In this document: positions 17,016 through 25,600 of the stretch, piece by piece
Position numbering within the stretch: position 1 is the first letter of the stretch
Layout of the letters: the number at the start of each line of letters is the position of its first letter
Source of the DNA: Promicromonospora iranensis
GTDB taxonomy: Bacteria > Actinomycetota > Actinomycetes > Actinomycetales > Cellulomonadaceae
DNA: 42,677 bases
Direction of reading: 5' to 3'
NCBI RefSeq assembly: GCF_028994775.1
Contig: NZ_JAJQMN010000023.1
Span: forward strand, 1 to 42,677
Translations under genes and position numbers: made by a program
The notes under the pieces: generated by a model
Told to the model about the DNA's origin: nothing
Databases searched by the model: none
The model's input: only the letters and a program-made list of their open reading frames with translations

Positions 17016-18559
17016 TCCGCGCGCTCGTCCGGACCGCCACGCGCATCCGGTCGCGGTCCGAGCAGCTGGCCCGTGGCCGGGCCGAACACCTGGCGCTCGG
17101 CTGCGCGGTGCTCACCGGGATGCTCCTCGCCCTGGTGGTCGCCCTCGCGGACGCCCCGTACGCGACCGGCGACGAGCCGCCGCACGTCGACTACGCGTAC
17201 CAGGTGTGGCACGGCGAGCTGCCGGTCTTCGAGGACGGCCTCGAGCTGCGGCCCGACGGCGCCTGGCTCGCCCCGGTGCAGTGGACGGCCCAGCATCCGC
17301 CGCTGTACTACCTGCTGATCGCCCCGCTCGTGGGCCCGCTCGCCGACGCCGGGCACCCCGTGGCCGCCGTCTATGCCGCGCGCGGCGTGAACGTGCTGCT
17401 CAGCGGCGTCTTCGTGCTCGCGGTCGGATGGAGCGCCCGGCGCCTGAGCCGGCCGGGCAGCACGCTCCCCGTGCTCGCCGCGTTCCTCGCCGGGGCCATG
17501 CCCGCCGCCGCCCACGTCGGCGGCAACGCGTACAACGACCTGCTGGCCGCCACCGGCGTCACCGTCCTCTTCGGGCTCGCGGCGACGGTGGTGCGCCGCG
17601 GCCTCGACACCCGGCTGATCGCGCTGCTGTCGCTCGTCGCCGCGGCGTGCGCGCTCACCCGGCTGTCCGCGGCGCTCATCGCGGCGGTGGTCGCGGGTGT
17701 CGCCCTGGCTGCCGGCGGGGTCCGGGCCGCGCAAAGTCGCGGCCGATGGGCGCACGTCGTGGCGCTGGCGGCGGCCGGGCCGGGTGCGGTGCTGGCCACC
17801 AGCGGCTGGTTCTACCTGCGCAACCTGCGGCTGACCGGCACGATCACGGGGTCACACTTCGACTGGGCGCTGGAGAACCAGAACCGGCAGGTCCGGCCCG
17901 TGTGGGCGGTGCTCGCCGACCCCGAGACCTGGCTCCGGCTGCCCGACCTCTTCTGGTGGGCCGGGCGCCTGCCCCCGAACACGCCCCTCACGGTCACCAC
18001 GCTGGTGGTTACCGCCGTGCTGCTCGTCTGGACACCGCTGGTGATCGCGCTGCTCAGGAGGCGTTTCGTCGGACCGACCTACGGTGGCGGCGGCCCGGCC
18101 GACGAAGACCCGACCCGGACCGACGCGCTGCTCCTGCGGGCGCTGCCGGTCGTCGCGGTGCTCGTCGCGGTGTCCGTGCAGGTCGCGTACGCCTCCAGCA
18201 GCGGCGGCGTCTACCCGCGTTACCTCCTGGTGGTCTCTCTTCCGCTGTGCCTGGCGATCGCGGCGGGCCTGGCCGTACGGCCCCGGCTGCTCGTTCCGGC
18301 CTGGACCGCGCTCACCGTGCTCGACCTCGCGGTCTGGCTGACGGTCGAGCTGGTCACGCCGCCGGAGCCGGGCTACTACTCCGAGCCGCCGCTGCTCGCC
18401 GCCGTGGCGGGCGGCGTGGCAGCCGCGGCCGTCGTGTGCTCGGCGGTGCTCGCGCTGGGCGCCGTCCGGGAGATCGGCGTCGCGCGGGTGAACCGGGCCG
18501 CCGCCACGACGGCGGCGACTCCGACGAGCAGCGCCACGGATCCGACCAGCGCGAGCTGA
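17012..18559 (+). CDS. GT-C type membrane glycosyltransferase, DUF2142-like (second of three)
   Basis: 515 residues, many membrane helices. It shares with its neighbour the loop-1 motif TGDEPPHVDYAY (Asp54-Glu55) and AQHPPLYYLLIAP (94-100), followed by HVGGNAYNDLLAATG, the equivalent of the NNDNLL segment. The predicted role is transfer from a lipid-linked sugar at the outer face. The ATG overlaps the previous stop (ATGA). The 3' end reads 184 bp into the convergent third GT-C gene: its last helix (about 18394-18460) and its Thr/Ala/Ser-rich tail overlap the other gene's tail on the opposite strand. Confidence 0.8.
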   Translation: MIRALVRTATRIRSRSEQLARGRAEHLALGCAVLTGMLLALVVALADAPYATGDEPPHVDYAYQVWHGELPVFEDGLELRPDGAWLAPVQWTAQHPPLYYLLIAPLVGPLADAGHPVAAVYAARGVNVLLSGVFVLAVGWSARRLSRPGSTLPVLAAFLAGAMPAAAHVGGNAYNDLLAATGVTVLFGLAATVVRRGLDTRLIALLSLVAAACALTRLSAALIAAVVAGVALAAGGVRAAQSRGRWAHVVALAAAGPGAVLATSGWFYLRNLRLTGTITGSHFDWALENQNRQVRPVWAVLADPETWLRLPDLFWWAGRLPPNTPLTVTTLVVTAVLLVWTPLVIALLRRRFVGPTYGGGGPADEDPTRTDALLLRALPVVAVLVAVSVQVAYASSSGGVYPRYLLVVSLPLCLAIAAGLAVRPRLLVPAWTALTVLDLAVWLTVELVTPPEPGYYSEPPLLAAVAGGVAAAAVVCSAVLALGAVREIGVARVNRAAATTAATPTSSATDPTSAS

Positions 18560-20040
18560 ACGCCCGTCAGCGGGCTCCACCCGGCCCAGCGAGCGGCGGC
18601 GTCGGCCACCGACTGGCCGCTCCCCTGGTAGAAACCCCAGAACCCGTAGGCCAGGCCGCTCGCCGCGGCGAAGGCCGCCGCGCCGGTCACCCACGGCACC
18701 GCCCGGTGCAGCCGCCCGCCGAGCAGGGCCTGCAGGCCGAGCGCCGTCCCGGCGCCGAGCGCGAGGAGCCCGGCGAACAGATACCGGCCCTGCACCGCGG
18801 AGATCCACCCGTGGGCCGAGTAGTCGGGCCAGGCGTTGACCAGGACCCCGCACCACAGCGCCGCCGGCTGCAGCAGGAGCACGGCGGTGGCCCGCCGCGC
18901 GGGACCCCGCACCACGGCCAGGCCGCACAGTGCCGCGACGACGACGGCGGCCGTCCAGAAGACGGCGTCGGGCAGCCGGAGCTCCAGCCAGCCGAAGTTG
19001 CCGAAGAACGACCGGGTCAGGCTGGTCACGACGGTCCGCAGGAAGTACCAGAGGCCTTCCGGCTCCGACTCGACGAACCGGTCCGGTATGCCGACCGGCT
19101 GGACCGCGCCCAGCACCAGCAGGTTGCGCAGCCACCACCAGCCGCCCACCACGAACGCCGTCCCGCCCGCGACCAGCGCGCCCGCCACGCGCCGCGGACG
19201 CGGCCCGGACGCCAGCAGGTAGGCGGCGGCCACCACGGGCAGCGCGAACGCCGCCATGACCTTGGTCAGCAGTCCGACGCCGACCACCACGCCGAGCCCG
19301 GCCGCCGTCCGCAGCCGGAGGTCGCCGGTCAGCACCCGGACGCCCAGGTAGGCGGTCGCCGCCCCGCTGAGCGTGACGAGCGCGTCGTTCGTGACGCTGC
19401 CCAGGATGTGCCCCGCCTGCGGCACGAACAGCGTGAACGACGCCGCCACCAGCGCCGCGGCACGCGATCCCGACAGCCGGCGCACGGCAGCGGCGGTCAG
19501 CAGCGGCAGCGGAAGCAGCAGCGCGACGTCGAACAGCCGCAGCACGAGGAGCTGGATATCCCACCGAGCCTCGGCGGTGCCCGTCACGTGCAGTACGCCG
19601 GCCGCCACCGCGTAGTACAGCGGCGGGTGCTGCGTCATCTGGTCGACGGCCTCGGGGTCCATCGCCCGGGTGCTGGTGCCCGGCGGGACGGCGTCCGCCA
19701 GCGCGTTCTCGCGGGTGACCATGCCGCGCTCGGCGTCGAGGGTCGGCGGCACCGTGACGAACGCGGGGATGCCCTCCCGGTCGAGGTGCCGGCCGGGGAC
19801 GTCCGTCGTCAGGGCGGCCTGGTCGCGTGCCGCGTCGACCGCCGGGCCGACGAGCGCCTTACCGGCCGCCGGCCATCCGCCGCCGTACGCGACGCGCAGC
19901 ACGCTGTTGACGTGCTGTGGCTCGTCGGGAGCCCGGAACGCCGGGGTCAGCACTGCCCAGAGCACGCCCGTCAACGTGACGAGAGCGGTGATCAGGGCAA
20001 GCGCCCGGCGGTACGCCGCCTCGGCGGGATCGTCGCGCAC
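18376..20040 (-). CDS. GT-C type membrane glycosyltransferase, DUF2142-like (third of three)
   Basis: 554 residues from GTG 20040, chosen because TATCCT ends 6 nt upstream and because the first helix (residues 12-34) begins soon after. Motifs match the other two proteins: APDEPQHVNSVLR (Asp39-Glu40), TQHPPLYYAVAAG (137-143) and SVTNDALVTLSG. The order of helices and the large first loop agree with a DUF2142-like fold. The tail after the last helix (near 18500) is Ala/Thr-rich and overlaps the convergent plus-strand gene by 184 bp. Its opposite orientation and own promoter suggest separate control from the other two. Confidence 0.8.
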   Translation of the reverse strand: MRDDPAEAAYRRALALITALVTLTGVLWAVLTPAFRAPDEPQHVNSVLRVAYGGGWPAAGKALVGPAVDAARDQAALTTDVPGRHLDREGIPAFVTVPPTLDAERGMVTRENALADAVPPGTSTRAMDPEAVDQMTQHPPLYYAVAAGVLHVTGTAEARWDIQLLVLRLFDVALLLPLPLLTAAAVRRLSGSRAAALVAASFTLFVPQAGHILGSVTNDALVTLSGAATAYLGVRVLTGDLRLRTAAGLGVVVGVGLLTKVMAAFALPVVAAAYLLASGPRPRRVAGALVAGGTAFVVGGWWWLRNLLVLGAVQPVGIPDRFVESEPEGLWYFLRTVVTSLTRSFFGNFGWLELRLPDAVFWTAAVVVAALCGLAVVRGPARRATAVLLLQPAALWCGVLVNAWPDYSAHGWISAVQGRYLFAGLLALGAGTALGLQALLGGRLHRAVPWVTGAAAFAAASGLAYGFWGFYQGSGQSVADAAARWAGWSPLTGVQLALVGSVALLVGVAAVVAAARFTRATPISRTAPSASTAEHTTAAAATPPATAASSGGSE

Positions 20041-20046
20041 GGCAAC

Positions 20047-20052
20047 AGGATA
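20047..20052 (-). promoter_or_regulatory. -10 box (TATCCT) of the leaderless third GT-C gene
   Basis: TATCCT on the minus strand ends 6 nt before GTG 20040; there is no ribosome site. About 70 nt further upstream lies the 108-nt near-palindrome. Confidence 0.5.
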
Positions 20053-20120
20053 GGGGTGCACGCGGGACTCGGCGCCCGATCCGCGCCCGGAGAGCGATCC
20101 CGCACGACGGGCGCAGGTCG

Positions 20121-20228
20121 GCGTAGTCGGCAAAAGGTCGGGTGGTCGGTAGAAGGTCAGATGGTCGGTAGCTCGGAATGCCGACTACCTGACCTTCTAC
20201 CGACCACCCGACGTCTTGCCGACCACGC
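20121..20228. repeat. 108-nt near-palindrome with internal repeats
   Basis: Arms 20121-20160 and 20189-20228 match at 37 of 40 positions; the inner 28 nt also pair partly. The left arm contains an imperfect 19-nt direct repeat (20136-20154 and 20155-20173, sharing the core ggtcggtag). It sits between two divergent leaderless promoters (20047-20052 minus, 20333-20338 plus) in the 304-nt gap 20041-20344. Outside this element and the two -10 boxes nothing else was recognised in the gap. Confidence 0.85.
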
Positions 20229-20332
20229 TGGCCCCGGCGAGTCGCATGCCCGATCGTTTCCTCGAAGCGGACAGGACGAGGACCCCTGGTGTACTGGTCG
20301 TGGCGGTGACGAACCTGGGCACCGATCGGACG

Positions 20333-20338
20333 TATCGT
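20333..20338 (+). promoter_or_regulatory. -10 box (TATCGT) of the leaderless zincin-like gene
   Basis: TATCGT ends 6 nt before GTG 20345, with no Shine-Dalgarno sequence. Confidence 0.45.
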
Positions 20339-20344
20339 CGGTAG

Positions 20345-20974
20345 GTGCCTCCGTTCTCTCCTCGCGGCCGGAACCGGCGGTCGGACCGCAACGCCGGACC
20401 GGCCGGCAGCTCCTCCGGCAGCCCTGGCGCCGGCAGCCCCAGCGGTACCGCCGGGTCGACCGGTATCCCCAAGGCCTCCGAGGCCGATCTGCTGCGGCTC
20501 GCTGCGATCCGGCCGGGCGGCCCCGGCGGACAACCGGGCGACTCCTCGGGTGACGCGGTCCGCCCCCGGCGCCGGGACCGCCGCGGCCGGGGGCTGCGTG
20601 GCCCGATGTTCCCGCCGGGGACTCCCGCGCACCGCACACGGGCGCAGCGGTTCGACGACTTCGTGCTCGACGTCGTCGAGGACCTCGACCGGACCTGGGC
20701 CGCGCAGCTGCGCGGCACCGAGTTCGCCGTCGAGGACGTGCCGCCGTCCGATCCGGCACCGTGGGAGGACGGCGGAGTGCTGCTCGGCCGGTTCTTCCCC
20801 GCGGAGGCCGGCCGGCCCGGGCGCGTGGTGGTCTACCGCCGGCCCGTCGAGGTGCGGGCGTTCGACCGGGAGGACCTCGCCGACCTGGTGCGCGACGTCG
20901 TCGTGGAGCAGGTGGCGCACATGCTGGCGCGCACCCCGGAGGAGATCGACCCCCGCTTCGGCGACCGGTCCTGA
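20345..20974 (+). CDS. Zincin-like (metallopeptidase family, Rv3259-like) protein lacking an intact HExxH
   Basis: 209 residues from GTG 20345. The first 100 are basic, Gly/Pro-rich and probably disordered. The conserved domain runs RTRAQRFDDFVLDVVEDL, GRVVVYRRPVEVRAFDREDLADLVRDVVVEQVAHMLARTPEEIDPRFGD, which fits the actinobacterial relatives of the Zincin_1 family. In active members the zinc site is HEIGH; here the aligned stretch reads EQVAH, so the first His and the catalytic Glu are replaced and only the second His remains. Protease activity is therefore unlikely. It is normally adjacent to the DUF3499 gene, which here is 8.4 kb upstream in divergent orientation. Confidence 0.78.
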   Translation: MPPFSPRGRNRRSDRNAGPAGSSSGSPGAGSPSGTAGSTGIPKASEADLLRLAAIRPGGPGGQPGDSSGDAVRPRRRDRRGRGLRGPMFPPGTPAHRTRAQRFDDFVLDVVEDLDRTWAAQLRGTEFAVEDVPPSDPAPWEDGGVLLGRFFPAEAGRPGRVVVYRRPVEVRAFDREDLADLVRDVVVEQVAHMLARTPEEIDPRFGDRS

Positions 20975-21018
20975 CACCCACGCGCCGGATCTGACGCCGC
21001 GCGGCCGACCTGACGCCA
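20963..21018. repeat. Three imperfect ~19-nt units centred on CTGAC at the zincin-like gene's stop
   Basis: CTGAC occurs at 20971-20975, 20991-20995 and 21010-21014, each preceded by a similar GC-rich stretch; the last two continue as ctgacgcc. The first contains the TGA stop at 20972-20974. The units fill most of the 63-nt gap before the convergent DUF5719 gene. Confidence 0.55.
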
Positions 21019-21037
21019 GCCTGGCGGGGCCCGTGGC

Positions 21038-22642
21038 TCAGCCGGCCGCGTCGACCCGGCGCACGCGCACGTCCCCGCCCGCGGCGAGCGGCGCCGTCGG
21101 CGACAGCACCGAGAACAGGCTCTCGTCGTCGGCCTCGGCGAGGCGCACCGACCAGACGACCCCGGGCTGATCGGCGGGCTGCTCCGCGACCACCGCGACG
21201 GTGTCGCCGAGCTCCGCCAGCTCCGCCCGGTCCAGCTCCACGGTTCCGCCGGTGGGCACCTCCACAGCGCGGGTCCAGGCCTCCTCACCGTCCGGCCCGA
21301 CGCCGCGCAGCGCCACCTCGGTGCTGCCCTCCACGTCGTCGATCCGCTCCGGGTCGCGCTCGTCGGGCACCCCGCTCAACGTCACCTCGTAGGCGGCGTG
21401 CTCCGGGACGGCGACCGCGCCGTCGGCCACGGCGCCCCCGCTCGGCACCGCCTGGCCGGCCAGCCATGCCCGGTCGTAGGGGTCGTCGTCGACCACCGCA
21501 TCCTCGGCCGCCGTGCCCTTCCGGTCCACCGCGGCGCCCGCGACGACCGGCACGTCGGCGTCCACGACCACGGTGTAGCTCCCCTCGGACAGCCCGCCCA
21601 GCGGGAGCGTCGTGACCTGGCCCGGTTCGAGAGAGACCTCCTCGCCCCCACGCAACCGGACCGGCCCGTCGGGTCCGAGCACCGCGAGGCTCGCCGTGCC
21701 GGCCACGGTGCCCGGCGTCAGCAGGTCGAGCCGCGGTGCGTGCGGGTCGTCGACCGGCTCGCCGGTGCTGACCACACCCGAGACCGCCGTCGTGGACGAC
21801 GGCGCGCCCCCGCTCACGACGAGGTCGGCGCCCGCGGGCACGAGGCCCTCGATGCGGTGGTGCTGCACGTAGGCGCCCACCCGGCCACCCTCCGCGGTGA
21901 CGTGCAGCGCGAGACGGCTCTGGTCGGGCGCGATGGCCTCGAGCATGGTGATCACCTGCTCACCCGGCGGCACGACGACGAGCGACTGGCTGCCGAGGAC
22001 CACGGGTCCGGAAGCGCCCCAGGCCTCGAGTGACACGGTGGCCGGCGTGCGGCCGGGATTCTGCAGCACGAGGCGGCCGCTCGAACCCACCGAGGTGCTG
22101 CCGCCGACCAGCCAGTGCTCGACGGACGGCACCGCGCACGGCCCGGCCACCATGCCGCGCAGGTCGCCGTCTGTGGTCACGGACGCGACGGTCGCCGTGG
22201 CGTAGGTGGCGCCGCCCGGCGTCACGCGCACCGTGCGCGCCCCGGAGAGCTCGCCCTCGCGCACCGCGGCGACGTCGCCGACGGTCAGCGGGCCGGTGAG
22301 CTCGTCGGGTCGTTCCCCGTCGAGGGTGGTGATCGACGGCTCGGTACCCGCCGCGCTGTCCAGGACAGCCGCGGTCAGCGACGTGGTGGTCTCGACGGGC
22401 GCAGCGCTGAACTCGTCGTCGCCGACGTCCGGCTGCTCCAGCTCCGCGGGCACGGGGCAGACCAGCCCGCCCTCGGCCGCGGCCACGGGAACGGCGCGCA
22501 CGTCGTCCGCCGGCGGCGCCGCGGCCCGCCCGGCGCCGTCCGTGACCGTGAGGGCGGCGACCGCCATCGCGCAGAGCAGACCGCCCACCGCGGCGGCCGC
22601 CCGGCGGGCGCCGGGCGGGACCACGAGCTTCTTGCGCTTCAT
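21038..22642 (-). CDS. DUF5719 secreted/anchored protein
   Basis: 534 residues from ATG 22642, with GGAGG ending 6 nt upstream. A basic start (MKRKKLVVPPGARR) and one hydrophobic segment (about residues 16-35) act as signal peptide or anchor; the rest is extracytoplasmic, acidic and predicted beta-rich, with repeated strand-like units (LVLQNPGRTPATVSLEAWG, LTPGTVAGTASLAVLGPDG). These features fit the actinobacterial DUF5719 family. Two Cys (VCPVP and GPCAVP) could pair. The start overlaps the stop of the large GT2 gene by four bases (ATGA), so it is made together with that membrane enzyme and may be its outer partner. Function unknown. Confidence 0.82.
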   Translation of the reverse strand: MKRKKLVVPPGARRAAAAVGGLLCAMAVAALTVTDGAGRAAAPPADDVRAVPVAAAEGGLVCPVPAELEQPDVGDDEFSAAPVETTTSLTAAVLDSAAGTEPSITTLDGERPDELTGPLTVGDVAAVREGELSGARTVRVTPGGATYATATVASVTTDGDLRGMVAGPCAVPSVEHWLVGGSTSVGSSGRLVLQNPGRTPATVSLEAWGASGPVVLGSQSLVVVPPGEQVITMLEAIAPDQSRLALHVTAEGGRVGAYVQHHRIEGLVPAGADLVVSGGAPSSTTAVSGVVSTGEPVDDPHAPRLDLLTPGTVAGTASLAVLGPDGPVRLRGGEEVSLEPGQVTTLPLGGLSEGSYTVVVDADVPVVAGAAVDRKGTAAEDAVVDDDPYDRAWLAGQAVPSGGAVADGAVAVPEHAAYEVTLSGVPDERDPERIDDVEGSTEVALRGVGPDGEEAWTRAVEVPTGGTVELDRAELAELGDTVAVVAEQPADQPGVVWSVRLAEADDESLFSVLSPTAPLAAGGDVRVRRVDAAG

Positions 22643-25600
22643 CGAACCCTCCTGCGTCCCACCGGCAGGGCCAGCAGGGCGAAGACCACCAGTGTGAACG
22701 TCGTGAGCACCAGCCATGCCGTGCGGTGGGGCGCCTCGTAGCGCACCACGAGCTGCCCGGCGTCAGGCCCGAGCGCGAACGCCTGCAGGCCCGCCGGCTC
22801 GTCGACGGCGACCGGCTCGAGCCGGCGCCCGTCGAGCGTCGCGTGCCAACCCGACCCTGCGGCCTCCGCCAGCACGACGGTGCGGTCCGCGCCGCCGGCG
22901 GCCACGTCCGCGCGGAGGGCCGTCCCACGCGACGGCAGCACCTGCCGCGTGGTGCCGTCCTCCTCGATGCGGGCCCAGCCGGGTGCGGGCTCGTCCACGG
23001 GTGCCACACGCCACACCGAGATCGCCTGCCCCTCGGTGACGCGGCTCATGCCGGGCACCATGTCGAGCGTCGCCACGAGATCGGCGACGGCTGGTGCGGC
23101 GTCGGTCCCGGTCGCCGCGTCCGCGCCGCCGTCGGACCGCACCTGCACCGCGCCGATCCCGAGGTCGGCCAGCTGCTGCGGCACACCGTCGGTGGCGCCG
23201 GAGACCAGCGCCGCGACCGCGGCGTCCAGGGTGGCCGCCGGTTCGTCACCGGCGGCACCCGACGTCGCCCTGGCGGCCGCCGAGACGTCAGCAAGCTGCG
23301 AACCGTCGGCCCGCAGGAGCGCGTACTGCACGGTGCCCTCCTTGTCCCCGGCGAACCCCACCTCGAGCACGCGCGCCTGCCGTGGCGGCGCCTGCATCTG
23401 TTGCCCGACGGCCGGAACCACCGGGTCGGCCGTCACGTGCAGCATGCCGGTCCGCCCCGGGTCCGCGACGCTGCCGGAGCCGGTCAGCCACGCGGCCGCC
23501 TGCGCCGCGGGAAGCAGGAGGGCGACCACGGCCAGCCCGACGGCGACGACCGAGCGCGCCGAGCCGAGGAAGCCCTGGAGCGACGTCGCGCTGTCGGCGA
23601 GCGCGCGGACCCCCGCGAGGGCGGCGGCGCCGAGACCGAGGAGGAGCAGCGACAGCCCCGGGCCGGACCACCGGCCGTCGTCCTGGGCCACGACCGCCAC
23701 GGCGAGGCCGGCCGCGGCGACGAGCCAGCCCACCATCGACATCGCCGCGACGTGCTGCGCCGAGTCCGCCACCCGCTTGCGGCCGAGGCCCAGCAGGGCC
23801 GCCACGAGCCCGGCCACCGCGAACGCGAGCACCAGCACCCCCAGGGCCCACGGGCCTGTCGTCACGATCGCACGGACGGTGACCGGCACCGGCCCGTCAC
23901 CCGGCACGTCGAGCCAGGGGGCGGGCACCGCGGGCAGCCCGAGCAGCAGCTCGAGGCCCGAGGCGGAACCGGGCGCGGGGACGCCCGACCCGGCGAGCGG
24001 CTCGGCGGTCAGGAGCCTGCTGTTGCCGTGGCGCAGCGCCGTCCACCAGAGCGGGGCACCGACGACGAGGGCTGGGACGAGCGCGAGCGCGAGGTAGACG
24101 CGGCGGCGCGGGGCCACGACCATGGCCGCCGCCAGCACCAGGACAGCCGCCGGGAGCAGCGCCGGCGCACCGGCCACCACGCAGGCGAGCAGCAGCCCGC
24201 CCGCCCCCGCCGCGCCCAGCGATCCGGCACTGGTCCGGGAGGCGCGGGCGGAGGCACCGGCCAGTTCCTCGGCGGCGCCGTCGGGCGGGCCGAGCCGGTC
24301 GACCGCCTGCGCGCCCACCGCTCGGATCAGCGCGACCGCGGTCCAGGGCAGCAGCGCGTGCGCCAGCACACCGCCGAGCAGGCCGCCGTCCAGCGCCCCG
24401 AGGAATGCGGGGGCGACGGTCCACGCGAACGCGGCGAGCGCGCGCAACCACACCGAGCGGGTCACCGCGCCGGCCGCAGCCCATGCACCGACCGCCGCCA
24501 ACGGCAGAGCCAGGAGGAGCACGGCGTCCACGGCGTGCTGCAGGGAGCCCCCCACCAGCGCCGAGAGGCCGGTCAGCACGAACAGCAGCGGGTCCGCCGG
24601 GGCTGCCGTGCCGAGCCCGTCGCGCACCCAGCCGGACGTCGCCGCCGACCACGCGGTCGCCGTGGTGCCGCCTGCCGGGAGCAGGGCGCCGCCGACCAGG
24701 CGGCCGCCGGACGCGAGCGCGCCCAGCGCGGGGCCGAACAGCGCCGCCGCCAGGCCCACGGCGGTGAGCAGGACCACCGCCAGCGCCGACCGGCGCCGGA
24801 CGGCCAGGGCCTGCAGCTCCGCCTGCTCCAGCTCGGACGGCGCGGCGTCGACCCGGTGGGCCTCGCCGCGGGCGAGCCGCTTGTCGCGGCGCTCGGCGGC
24901 CACCTCGCGCCAGGTGCCCAGCAGCGGCCGCAGCACGCTGCGCGGCACCGTCGACGTGCGCGCGATCCGGTAGCGGGCACGCAGCAGGGGCCCCAACCGG
25001 AACACCGCCCACAGCGGCGCGACCAGCTCGTCGCGCGCCTGGTCGGGCTGCTTCATCGCGAGCCGGTAGCTCGCGGCGAACGGCGCCCACAGCAGCATCC
25101 CGAGCATCGCGAACGGCAGGATCCACGGCGCCACCGACGTGAGCCGCAGGTAGAGCTGGCTACGGCGCCGCGCACCGGACGAGCCGGGGGCGTGCAGGGC
25201 GACCTGCGCGTGCCGCACCACGGCGTCGGGCACGACGACGACCCGGTGTCCGGCGAGCCGCACCCGCAGGCAGAAGTCGGTGGAGTCACCGAACTGGCCG
25301 TAGGCCGGGTCGGTGCCGCCGACCTCGCGCCAGACCGAGGCACGCACCAGCGCCCCGGCGAGGCCGACGGCGAGCACGTCCTCGCGCGCGTCGTGCTGCC
25401 CCTGGTCGATCTCCGTGTCGTCGATGCCGGTCATGCGCCGGCCGAGCGGCGAGACCGTGTGCCCCACCTCGACGAGCACTCCCCTGTCGGACAGGTCGGG
25501 ATCGAGGGGTGCGCCGTCCGGCCCGGTCTCCCAGCGCCGCTGCTTGCAGCCCGCCACGGCCACCGCGTTCGAGTGCTCCACCGCACGGGTCAGGGCCGCC

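Noticed and set aside
20121-20228. Insertion sequence end or attachment site
   Set aside because: No transposase or integrase gene and no target-site duplication are seen near it.
16780-20553. 1257-codon plus-strand open frame across the GT-C genes
   Set aside because: It crosses two real plus-strand and one minus-strand gene in other frames, is extremely Arg-rich and runs through the 108-nt palindrome and two promoters.
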